From the NCBI GenBank assembly GCA_916613615.1, contig OU744732.1:32139950-32203949 (forward strand): a stretch of 64,000 nucleotides of DNA, written 5' to 3'. Below, piece by piece: positions 24,601-33,086 of the stretch. Below the pieces are notes generated by a model, which made no database searches, was not told the origin of the DNA, and worked only from the letters and a program-made list of their open reading frames with translations. The translations under genes and the position numbers were made by a program. The number at the start of each line of letters is the position of its first letter. Position 1 is the first letter of the stretch. Source of the stretch: Steromphala cineraria. Its lineage: Eukaryota; Mollusca; Gastropoda; Trochida; Trochidae.

Positions 24601-27320
24601 ATTCATTTTGAATGTGAATGTTGAAAAAAAATCAACATTCAGATTCGAATGTGAATGTGAAATTTAATTTCAGATTCAGATTCGCGAATATTGAGTCTAT
24701 AAGATATGATTTGAAAGCCCAAATTGAAAAAAACTCAAGATTCATTTTGAATGTGAATGTTGAAAAAAAATCAACATTCAGATTCGAATGTGAATGTGAA
24801 ATTTAATTTCAGATTCAGATTCGCGAATATTGAGTCTATAAGATATGATTTGAAAGCCCAAATTGAAAAAACTCAAGATTCATTTTGAATGTGAATGTTG
24901 AAAAAAAATCAACATTCAGATTCGAATGTGAATGTGAAATTTAATTTCAGATTCAGATTCGCGAATATTGAGTCTATAAGATATGATTTGAAAGCCCAAA
25001 TTGAAAAAACTCAAGATTCATTTTGAATGTGAATGTTGAAAAAAAATCAACATTCAGATTCGAATGTGAATGTGAAATTTAATTTCAGATTCAGATTCGC
25101 GAATATTGAGTCTATAAGATATGATTTGAAAGCCCAAATTGAAAAAACTCAAGATTCATTTTGAATGTGAATGTTGAAAAAAAATTAACATTCAGATTCG
25201 AATGTGAATGTGAAATTTAATTTCAGATTCAGATTCGCGAATATTGAATCTATAAGATATGATTTGAAAGCCCAAATTGAAAAACTCAAGATTCATTTTG
25301 AATGTGAATGTTGAAAAAAAAATCAACATTCAGATTCGAATGTGAATGTGAAATTTAATTTCAGATTCAGATTCGCGAATATTGAGTCTATAAGATATGA
25401 TTTGAAAACCCAAATTGAAAAAACTCAAGATTCATTTTGAATGTGAATGTTGAAAAAAAAATCAACATTCAGATTCGAATGTGAATGTGAAATTTAATTT
25501 CAGATTCAGATTCGCGAATATTGAGTCTATAAGATATGATTTGAAAGCCCAAATTGAAAAACTCAAGATTCATTTTGAATGTGAATGTTGAAAAAAAAAT
25601 CAACATTCAGATTCGAATGTGAATGTGAAATTTAATTTCAGATTCAGATTCGCGAATATTGAGTCTATAAGATATGATTTGAAAGCCCAAATTGAAAAAA
25701 CTCAAGATTCATTTTGAATGTGAATGTTGAAAAAAAATCAACATTCAGATTCGAATGTGAATGTGAAATTTAATTTCAGATTCAGATTAGCGAATATTGA
25801 GTCTATAAGATATGATTTGAAAGCCCAAATTGAAAAAACTCAAGATTCATTTTGAATGTGAATGTTGAAAAAAAATCAACATTCAGATTCGAATGTGAAT
25901 GTGAAATTTAATTTCAGATTCAGATTCGCGAATATTGAGTCTATAAGATATGATTTGAAAGCCCAAATTGAAAAAAACTCAAGATTCATTTTGAATGTGA
26001 ATGTTGAAAAAAAATCAACATTCAGATTCGAATGTGAATGTGAAATTTAATTTCAGATTCAGATTCGCGAATATTGAGTCTATAAGATATGATTTGAAAG
26101 CCCAAATTGAAAAAACTCAAGATTCATTTTGAATGTGAATGTTGAAAAAAAATCAACATTCAGATTCGAATGTGAATGTGAAATTTAATTTCAGATTCAG
26201 ATTCGCGAATATTGAGTCTATAAGATATGATTTGAAAGCCCAAATTGAAAAAACTCAAGATTCATTTTGAATGTGAATGTTGAAAAAAAATTAACATTCA
26301 GATTCGAATGTGAATGTGAAATTTAATTTCAGATTCAGATTCGCGAATATTGAATCTATAAGATATGATTTGAAAGCCCAAATTGAAAAAAACTCAAGAT
26401 TCATTTTGAATGTGAATGTTGAAAAAAAAAATCAACATTCAGATTCGAATGTGAATGTGAAATTTAATTTCAGATTCAGATTCGCGAATATTGAGTCTAT
26501 AAGATATGATTTGAAAGCCCAAATTGAAAAACTCAAGATTCATTTTGAATGTGAATGTTGAAAAAAAAATCAACATTCAGATTCGAATGTGAATGTGAAA
26601 TTTAATTTCAGATTCAGATTCGCGAATATTGAGTCTATAAGATATGATTTGAAAGCCCAAATTGAAAAAACTCAAGATTCATTTTGAATGTGAATGTTGA
26701 AAAAAAATCAACATTCAGATTCGAATGTGAATGTGAAATTTAATTTCAGATTCAGATTCGCGAATATTGAGTCTATAAGATATGATTTGAAAGCCCAAAT
26801 TGAAAAAACTCAAGATTCATTTTGAATGTGAATGTTGAAAAAAAATTAACATTCAGATTCGAATGTGAATGTGAAATTTAATTTCAGATTCAGATTCGCG
26901 AATATTGAATCTATAAGATATGATTTGAAAGCCCAAATTGAAAAAAACTCAAGATTCATTTTGAATGTGAATGTTGAAAAAAAAAATCAACATTCAGATT
27001 CGAATGTGAATGTGAAATTTAATTTCAGATTCAGATTCGCGAATATTGAGTCTATAAGATATGATTTGAAAGCCCAAATTGAAAAACTCAAGATTCATTT
27101 TGAATGTGAATGTTGAAAAAAAAATCAACATTCAGATTCGAATGTGAATGTGAAATTTAATTTCAGATTCAGATTCGCGAATATTGAGTCTATAAGATAT
27201 GATTTGAAAACCCAAATTGAAAAAACTCAAGATTCATTTTGAATGTGAATGTTGAAAAAAAATCAACATTCAGATTCGAATGTGAATGTGAAATTTAATT
27301 TCAGATTCAGATTAGCGAAT
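21634..27320 (-). repeat. 138-bp satellite array, right arm (about 41 monomers)
   Basis: Same monomer as the left array in the opposite orientation, with fewer copies. It has its own diagnostic variants (for example GAAAACCCAAATT instead of GAAAGCCCAAATT at about 23467, 24437, 25400 and 27206). Blocks are duplicated here too: one distinctive pair of monomers starting near 23957 recurs near 26310 and 26865 (offsets 2353 and 555 bp), and another near 24618 recurs near 25862 (1244 bp). Offsets are near-multiples of 138, as expected for unequal exchange or replication slippage. The run of A (the T tract on the other strand) varies from 6 to 9. Confidence 0.95.
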
Positions 27321-27414
27321 GTTGATTTTTGTACCTGAAGTTAGCACCATATTCAATATTCAACATTCGAATGTGAATGTTGAATCTTGAATCTTGTGCT
27401 AACTTCTGGTTGCT
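27321..27414 (-). repeat. Right terminal segment of the giant element
   Basis: Reverse complement of 4016-4110 with one visible difference (a C in place of T). It ends GTGCTAACTTCTGGTTGCT at 27414 and contains the same nested hairpin as the left terminus. Confidence 0.85.
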
Positions 27415-27423
27415 AAAATTATC
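27415..27423. repeat. 9-bp target-site duplication, right copy
   Basis: AAAATTATC, identical to 4007-4015. It belongs to the interrupted LINE frame, which continues directly from it. Confidence 0.88.
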
Positions 27424-27462
27424 CCATTGCCAAAAAAGAAAAACAAGCCTCGGATATTTGTT
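27424..27462 (+). pseudogene. LINE reverse-transcriptase relic, 3' part
   Basis: Directly after the target duplication the frame reads PLPKKKNKPRIF. With the Lys-Ile-Ile encoded by the duplicated 9 bp this gives the conserved SxIIPxPKK block expected after the WKTS that ends the relic at 3452-4015. Homology fades after about 27462 and stops follow (27477 onward). Confidence 0.7.
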
Positions 27463-28029
27463 TCTTTTATCAACTTGTGTTGATATATTTGATATCAGAA
27501 GACACATGGGTGAGATTCTCTATATATTCTTTAATGTCATCCTATAATATAATGAAAATAATGATCTTGTAGCTGAGATCTTTTCTAAAAATTTTAGCAA
27601 CTTTCGGCTGTAATACGATCAACACTCACTTAAGGAAAATTATTCTTGCAACATGTAATTAACCTGAAAGTCAATGGGAAATTCGTCCGGTTTAAACTAA
27701 ATTTGCGGGTATTGGAAAACAATGTATCCCGAAAAGTTTACTAGCGCAACAATTTCTCTATTAATTAATCACTGACTCTTGTATTAAACTCACCGTCAGC
27801 TATCTTTTAAACTTAAAGCAACATAGATTTGAATTGCCATATTAATGTTTAGAAATTTTATATCATAACAATTTATATCATAATTGAGATAGGAGACGTA
27901 TCTATCATTGGGTGGAATTTAAGCGGAACGAACGAGATGTTGTACTATGTACATAGTGTACTGATAACTATCACAACAAAGAGCAAAAAATATGCGTCTC
28001 CGATATGAACAATTTATTCAAGTAAAAGA
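27463..28029. other. Non-coding spacer between LINE relic and intact LINE
   Basis: No gene or repeat recognised. A weak inverted pair (GGAGACG near 27892 and CGTCTCC near 27994) is too short to call an element. Confidence 0.4.
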
Positions 28030-28056
28030 CCCCGTCCCCGTCCCCGTCCCCGTCCT
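28030..28056 (+). repeat. CCCCGT hexamer run at the LINE 5' end
   Basis: About four head-to-tail CCCCGT units in otherwise AT-rich DNA. Simple GC-rich starts occur in some LINE 5' untranslated regions and promoters; whether it marks the true 5' end is not shown. Confidence 0.6.
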
Positions 28057-28270
28057 CCCTAACCTAAATCTCCTGGTTCTATATAGTGATAGAAAAAACG
28101 AGGCTGGTAGTGACAGGTCGCTCAGGTGAGCTCCGGAAGAAAATTTTGAAAAATTGAAAATATACAGTGATAAAACGTATATAGCATATGCTAAGACATT
28201 GTAAGTGATTCAAGATCATCACGGGAATCAATCGAGGAGTCTTAAGGCTAGATTGAGTGCATTGTTTGTC

Positions 28271-29368
28271 ATGGACCCGATCGCCTCACAGGACTACGTG
28301 GATTCGGTAATGGCGGCCTCCAACATGTCAACACCGAGTCGAGTCGTGGACGAAAGGAAGAGACATTTAACAGAAGATGAACCTTACATCGATTGTAGTA
28401 TTAAAAAACAAAGAGGTGAGTCTTTGTCTGACACGGCACAACTCGAAGATAGACTTTTAGCAAAGAGTACACGACACTCGACAAAAGAACCCTCCATATC
28501 GGACGTTTTGAATGCTATTGAGAAATTAACTGTCCATTTTGATAATAGGATTGATTCTATGGAAGACAGAATTATGATCAAAATGAAAACATTGATGGAC
28601 AAGAAGATAAGTGATGTGCGGTCAGATCTGAACAGTCAGCTGTCCGAGGTGAGGAGTGAGGTGAGAAGGTGTAGGGACAAACAGACTGGTCTGAGTGAAC
28701 GAGTCGAGAAAGACATCGTAGAGTTAAAGCAATCTCAGAGTGATAATGATGAAAATAAGAAGCATTTGAACATTGTGATAAGAAACTTAAATGAATCTCG
28801 AAATGAGAATGTGCAGAATAAAGTGAACGGTTTGATTAGAGATGGACTAAAACTGAGGGATATTGAGGTTATCAAAGCAGACAGGCGGGAATCATTGAAT
28901 GACAGATATGCTGGCGTCATCATTGCCACGTGTAGATCAGTCGATGCTAAGACAAAGATTCTAGGGCAGAAGAAAAGACTCAGAGACAGTTCAAATTTCT
29001 CTAACGTGTATATACAGTCTGACAAACCTCTACAGCAGAGGATATTTGAGTCTAATATGAGGGTGTTAGCGGAGACTGTGGGGGACGGGCAGCTTAGACT
29101 CACGGGCAGTCGACTCCATAGAGCTCGAGACGACAGACAACAGCACCAACGGAGACACCACAACACAGAAGACCAGTGGAACAACCAGAGATCAGACAGA
29201 CAACACAACGATGACAGGCAAACACGTGGGTCTGTTTACCAACAGGGGTCACGTGACACCTACTCAGCCAACCATCGAGCGAGAGATCACAGAGCAGCTC
29301 AAACCTCTACCAATCAACGTCAAGATTCCAACTCTAGGACCAACCGATCGCCGACACGTCATCATTAG
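28271..29368 (+). CDS. LINE ORF1 protein, coiled coil and RNA-binding type (365 aa)
   Basis: Probable RNA-binding chaperone that packages the LINE transcript. Start chosen at the first ATG in frame (28271, MDPIASQDYVDS); the frame is open back to a TAA at 28202. Residues about 75-155 form a heptad-rich coiled coil (AIEKLTVHF through SERVEKDIVELKQSQ), likely trimerising by analogy to L1 ORF1p. An RRM-like segment follows (HLNIVIRNLNESRNEN, from 165), then a basic region with KTKILGQKKRLRD and VYIQSDKP (about 225-260) resembling the L1 ORF1 C-terminal domain. From about 295 the protein is a disordered tail rich in Arg, Gln, His and Asn. No CCHC knuckle is seen. The frame ends at TAG 29366-29368, in the same frame as ORF2. 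Confidence 0.82.
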   Translation: MDPIASQDYVDSVMAASNMSTPSRVVDERKRHLTEDEPYIDCSIKKQRGESLSDTAQLEDRLLAKSTRHSTKEPSISDVLNAIEKLTVHFDNRIDSMEDRIMIKMKTLMDKKISDVRSDLNSQLSEVRSEVRRCRDKQTGLSERVEKDIVELKQSQSDNDENKKHLNIVIRNLNESRNENVQNKVNGLIRDGLKLRDIEVIKADRRESLNDRYAGVIIATCRSVDAKTKILGQKKRLRDSSNFSNVYIQSDKPLQQRIFESNMRVLAETVGDGQLRLTGSRLHRARDDRQQHQRRHHNTEDQWNNQRSDRQHNDDRQTRGSVYQQGSRDTYSANHRARDHRAAQTSTNQRQDSNSRTNRSPTRHH

Positions 29369-32300
29369 CATAAGGCCGGGTGCTGGAATGTCAAAGGTTG
29401 GAGCACGGACATTCCTTCACGAAATGCAGTGTTACGACAACTGTGTATAGAGCACTCTGACTGTGATGTAATCGGAATAACAGAGACACATTTACGAGGT
29501 TCCGACAAAATAGAAGTGCAAGGTTACACATGGTATGGACACAATCGTGACCAAATTCATATCCGTGCAACACGTGGGTCAGGAGGGGTCGGCTTTTTGA
29601 TCAAAAATGAACTTTTGAATTTTTATGATGTATCAATAAAAGACACTTCTTTTGAAGGAATACTTTGGTTAGCACTATGTAATAAGGTAAACAAAATTGT
29701 TCGACATATTTGCGTGTGTTATCTGCCACCTGAGAACTCCACTAGAAATATATGTGCAGAAAGTTTTTATGACACACTACTTGGACAATTATATGAATAT
29801 GCAAATGTGACTTTCCTTTGCGGTGATTTTAATAGCAGATGCGGCACAGAAGCAGACTATATTGAAGGTGTTGACATTATACCCGTAAGAGATGACATTG
29901 ATTATGTTCTAAATAATAATGGTAAACTGTGTCTGGACTTTTTGGTGAGATCGAACATGTGTATGTTGAATGGGCGATGTCATGGAAAGAATGATTTTAC
30001 ATATGTTTCAAATTTGGGTTCATCTGTCGTTGATTATTGTTTCGTTTCATATGAATGTCTTGATAATTTTGATGATTTCAATGTGATGCGTCCCTCTGAG
30101 TTAGTTAACAGTGCTGGGTGTGTTGGCAAGTTTGACGGGGATATTTTATTGAAAATTGATCATTCATTTCTTTCATGGAGGATGAAACTGGACATGAAAA
30201 TTTGTGATAGGAGTACTCGAGTACAGTCCTCGGAGGAGTTTGAGAAAATTATCACATCGGATCCACCTCCTGACTTTCTTCAATCACCAGAGATTGTGAA
30301 TCAACTGTGTGATATCATCAGCCAGTTGGAAGCTTCTGGGCAGGAACAGACATGTATAGACGAGGGATATGATGACTTAGTTAAGGTTGTGCATGATGAG
30401 ATGAGTGCTAGGTTGCCAAGGAAACGTGTTGTGATGTCCAGTAGCAATAGGGGTAACCGTAAAAGACGCCATAACCATTTGTGGTGGAATGATAATCTCT
30501 CCAAAATGTGGAACAATATGTGTGAAGCGGAAAAGAAATGGTGTAAAGAGAGGGGTGTAAATAAAATAAAATTTAAACATATATATGTGGAGTCGCGGAA
30601 AACATTTGACAGAGAAGTACAGAAGGCTAAGAGATTACACAGAACTAAAATATACACAGATCTTGAGACGATATGCGACCAGAATCAAAGGGAGTTTTGG
30701 AAAAGTATAGGGAAAGTGGGAGTCGGGAACGAAAGAAGGAAGAATATCCCAATGGAGATAGTTACTGATAATGGAGAGGTATGTAGAGATACTGATGTGG
30801 TCTTAGACAGGTGGAAGTCAGATTATCAGTCTCTATTAAACGGTGAATGTGACAGTTGTGATCCCGATGTAATGCATATGGATGTAGAGCATGACACAGA
30901 GTCTACACTCTCCGACGATATATCTTTAAGTGAAGTTAAAGCGGCTCTGCGTAAAGCAAGGAAACATAAGGCTCCTGGAATAGACAACATCCCTGTAGAT
31001 CTACTTCAAGGAGATGCCATACCTAATATACTACAAAGACTCTTTAACGTGTGTTTCAACACCTCACGTATCCCGAAAATGTGGAGTCGAGGAATCATCT
31101 GTCCTATTCCAAAGTCTACGACTGCAGATCCAAGAGACCCACTGAGCTACAGGGGACTGACATTAGCTCCAGCAATCTACAAACTTTACTGCAGCGTTCT
31201 AAATGAGAGACTATACACGTGGGCCGAAAGGAACGACATTATATGTGACAACCAGAATGGTTTCCGTCGTGGTCGATCCACAATAGATCACATCAGTTCC
31301 TTGACAAGCATTATTGAGACAAGGAAACTTATGAGGAAGTCAACGTATACAGCCTTTATAGACTTTAAAAAAGCATATGATGGCATTAATAGAGGGAAGT
31401 TATGGGAACGACTGTATGATTCTGGCATTGGTGGAAGGATGTTTAAGGCGCTACAGTCTCTGTACCACAGTGTTGAGTGTTCAGTGCGTGTAAATCAACA
31501 ATATACTCCATGGTTTAGTGTTAACAGAGGACTCAAACAAGGATGTATTCTGTCTCCTTTACTGTTTAACATTTACATTAACGACCTAGTGGAGAAGATT
31601 AATGCTATTGGAAAAGGAGTTATTTGTGGTGACATCAATATAAGTGTACTTGCATTCGCAGATGATCTCGTTCTCCTAGCAGAACACGAAGAGGATCTTA
31701 ATATACTTTTAGCTGTTCTTGACGAGTGGTGTACATCAAACTTTATGCGTGTAAATCAAGACAAGTCAAAAGTCATCCACTTCAGAACCCAGTCTGTTGA
31801 GAGAACGTCTGTGTCTTTTAAATGCGGCGACAAATTGTTAACTGTGGTGGACAACTATCAATATCTAGGACTGCTTCTAACAGAACATCTCAGCTACAAC
31901 GACATGGCTAAAGCTGCTTCCAAATCTGCGAGCAGAGCGCTTGGGCTCCTTATCGCAAAAGCTAAGAGTGTAGGGGGTCTTCCTTTTAATGTATTCACCA
32001 AACTTTATGATTCCATGGTCTGGCCTGTTATGGAATACGGAGCGCCAATATGGGGAACAAGGCAACATTCATGCATAAACGCTGTTCACCACCGGGCCAT
32101 TCGATATTATCTCGGAATTGGAAAATACACCCCGAACTTAGCTGTGAATGGTGAATCTGGATGGACACCACCTGTGGTCAGACAATGGACAAGTGTTGCA
32201 AGACTATGGGCAAGATACAAGAACATGAGACCACAGCGGCTGAACAGGAAAATCTTTGATTGGGCCGAAACCACAAAAAGAAAGAACTGGAATCACAGAA

Positions 32301-32866
32301 TGTTGGAATTTTTAAAAAGACACAATTTGGATCACCTAACTACTTTAAGCCATGTGGAATGCCGCCTTTTTGTCAACGCAGTGAAGACTATTACTATGGA
32401 CGAATACATTACTTCCTGGGAGAATCAGATACAATCAGATACTGGAAGAAACGGCAGGAACAAATTACGGACATATAAAACGTTCAAGACAATATACTCT
32501 CCTGAACCATACCTAAAGTGCCCTATCCCAAGATATCACCGAAGCGCACTTGCAAAATTTAGATGCGGCGTCGCACCCCTACGCATTGAAACTGGCCGAT
32601 ATGAAAACCTGCCCTTGGATGATAGGAACTGTTTTAATTGCACAAACCAAATTGAAAATGAACTGCACACTCTTTTAATATGCCCCGTGTTTGCTGCAGA
32701 GCGTGAGCGCCTTTTAGATACCTGCCGATATATGTGGGAAGATTTTAACTTTTTACCAGACTGTGATAAGTTTATTCGAATTTTAAGCACACCAAACATT
32801 ATACCTTTTACTGCCAGCACCTGTCATTCTATCTTATCGAAGCGAAGAGAGCTTTTATATAGCTAA
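29369..32866 (+). CDS. LINE ORF2: AP endonuclease and reverse transcriptase (1165 aa)
   Basis: Nicks target DNA and reverse-transcribes the LINE RNA onto it. The frame begins immediately after the ORF1 TAG, with no ATG until residue 197. The endonuclease needs the earlier part: CWNVKGW (5-11), GITETHL (36-42), CGDFN (151-155), VVDYCFVS with Asp222, and DHSF (264-267). These are all the expected APE motifs. Reverse-transcriptase motifs are intact: HKAPGIDNIP, GFRRGRSTIDH, FIDFKKAYD (catalytic Asp665), GLKQGCILSPLLFN, FADD (763-766) and NQDKSKV. The C-terminus has CX2CX8HX4C (Cys1088, Cys1091, His1100, Cys1105), the knuckle common in CR1/L2/I-type LINEs. No RNase H motif is seen. Translation presumably depends on TAG readthrough or non-AUG reinitiation (inference). 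Length matches the family and there is no damage. If read from a GTG, the first in frame is at 29429, which would remove the WN motif. Confidence 0.92.
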   Translation, partial: HKAGCWNVKGWSTDIPSRNAVLRQLCIEHSDCDVIGITETHLRGSDKIEVQGYTWYGHNRDQIHIRATRGSGGVGFLIKNELLNFYDVSIKDTSFEGILWLALCNKVNKIVRHICVCYLPPENSTRNICAESFYDTLLGQLYEYANVTFLCGDFNSRCGTEADYIEGVDIIPVRDDIDYVLNNNGKLCLDFLVRSNMCMLNGRCHGKNDFTYVSNLGSSVVDYCFVSYECLDNFDDFNVMRPSELVNSAGCVGKFDGDILLKIDHSFLSWRMKLDMKICDRSTRVQSSEEFEKIITSDPPPDFLQSPEIVNQLCDIISQLEASGQEQTCIDEGYDDLVKVVHDEMSARLPRKRVVMSSSNRGNRKRRHNHLWWNDNLSKMWNNMCEAEKKWCKERGVNKIKFKHIYVESRKTFDREVQKAKRLHRTKIYTDLETICDQNQREFWKSIGKVGVGNERRKNIPMEIVTDNGEVCRDTDVVLDRWKSDYQSLLNGECDSCDPDVMHMDVEHDTESTLSDDISLSEVKAALRKARKHKAPGIDNIPVDLLQGDAIPNILQRLFNVCFNTSRIPKMWSRGIICPIPKSTTADPRDPLSYRGLTLAPAIYKLYCSVLNERLYTWAERNDIICDNQNGFRRGRSTIDHISSLTSIIETRKLMRKSTYTAFIDFKKAYDGINRGKLWERLYDSGIGGRMFKALQSLYHSVECSVRVNQQYTPWFSVNRGLKQGCILSPLLFNIYINDLVEKINAIGKGVICGDINISVLAFADDLVLLAEHEEDLNILLAVLDEWCTSNFMRVNQDKSKVIHFRTQSVERTSVSFKCGDKLLTVVDNYQYLGLLLTEHLSYNDMAKAASKSASRALGLLIAKAKSVGGLPFNVFTKLYDSMVWPVMEYGAPIWGTRQHSCINAVHHRAIRYYLGIGKYTPNLAVNGESGWTPPVVRQWTSVARLWARYKNMRPQRLNRKIFDWAETTKRKNWNHRMLEFLKRHNLDHLTTLSHVECRLFVNAVKTITMDEYITSWENQIQSDTGRNGRNKLRTYKTFKTIYSPEPYLKCPIPRYHRSALAKFRCGVAPLRIETGRYENLPLDDRNCFNCTNQIENELHTLLICPVFAAERERLLDTCRYMWEDFNFLPDCDKFIRILSTPNIIPFTASTCHSILSKRRELLYS

Positions 32867-33086
32867 TTTTTGTATATACACATTTACCTTGATGTATTTT
32901 AATAATCATGAAGTTTTATCCTTTAATCTTGAGATAGATTTTTGCTTGTTTAATATCGTCTCTCATAAATCGCTGGGCGATTGGTTGTGTACGTTTTAAA
33001 TCATTTTAAATGTTTATATTGTTCTATTTATATATGTATGTACACAAGTGAGACGGAAATAAACGTTTGATTGATTGATTGATTGA
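32867..33086 (+). other. LINE 3' untranslated region with TTGA tail
   Basis: About 220 bp after the ORF2 stop, with an AATAAA at 33058-33063 and five TTGA repeats at 33067-33086. In CR1/L2/RTE groups such repeats are the signal copied by the reverse transcriptase at the 3' end (family knowledge). Confidence 0.75.

Larger units (their letters stand above)
4016..27414. mobile_element. Giant foldback-type non-autonomous transposon (23.4 kb) with satellite-filled inverted arms
   Basis: Ends are inverted copies of each other: the first roughly 95 bp from each terminus differ by a single base as far as I can compare by eye. A 9-bp direct duplication flanks the element and it interrupts a LINE frame in phase. 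Layout: left terminus 4016-4104; left 138-bp satellite 4105-12230; degenerate segment 12231-12655; left inner arm 12656 to about 15450; loop to about 16475; right inner arm to 21633; right satellite 21634-27320; right terminus to 27414. Drosophila FB/foldback elements have the same architecture (long inverted repeats with internal tandem repeats, 9-bp duplications); Mutator-like TIR elements are an alternative assignment. No transposase attributable to the element itself is seen. The Tc1 element and two MITEs inside are later insertions. The arms differ in satellite copy number and in insertions, which argues against a hairpin assembly artefact. Confidence 0.85.
28030..33086 (+). mobile_element. 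Apparently intact non-LTR retrotransposon (LINE), about 5 kb
   Basis: Components in order: GC-rich 5' leader starting at a CCCCGT hexamer run (28030-28056), ORF1 (28271-29368), ORF2 (29369-32866), a 3' untranslated region of about 200 bp, and a tail of five TTGA units (33067-33086) just after an AATAAA (33058-33063). A short microsatellite tail instead of poly-A fits the CR1/L2/RTE-like groups. ORF2 has endonuclease, reverse transcriptase and a C-terminal zinc knuckle, with no RNase H seen; CR1/L2-like is my best guess. The 5' boundary is inferred, and no target duplication was found with it. Both frames are undamaged apart from the TAG between them. Confidence 0.85.

Noticed and set aside
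9084..27116. Repeated short open frames of 62 and 83 codons in the satellite arrays
   Set aside because: They are translations of the 138-bp monomer that stay open where the A/T tract changes length. The same peptide appears in both arms and most monomers have stops.
4105..27320. CRISPR-like array
   Set aside because: Monomers are contiguous with a 138-bp period and no unique spacers, in eukaryotic DNA with LINE and Tc1 elements.
4016..27414. The palindrome as a hairpin assembly or sequencing artefact
   Set aside because: The arms differ in satellite copy number, base substitutions, a 425-bp segment and three insertions, and the whole is flanked by a target duplication within a split LINE frame.
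27892..28000. Short inverted pair GGAGACG / CGTCTCC as a MITE
   Set aside because: Only seven to eight matching bases and no target duplication.
28384..32820. Minus-strand frames within the LINE
   Set aside because: Shadows of ORF1 and ORF2, which carry all recognisable motifs.
28030..33086. Retrovirus or LTR element
   Set aside because: No long terminal repeats, protease or integrase. The AP endonuclease, LINE-type polymerase and TTGA tail identify a non-LTR element.
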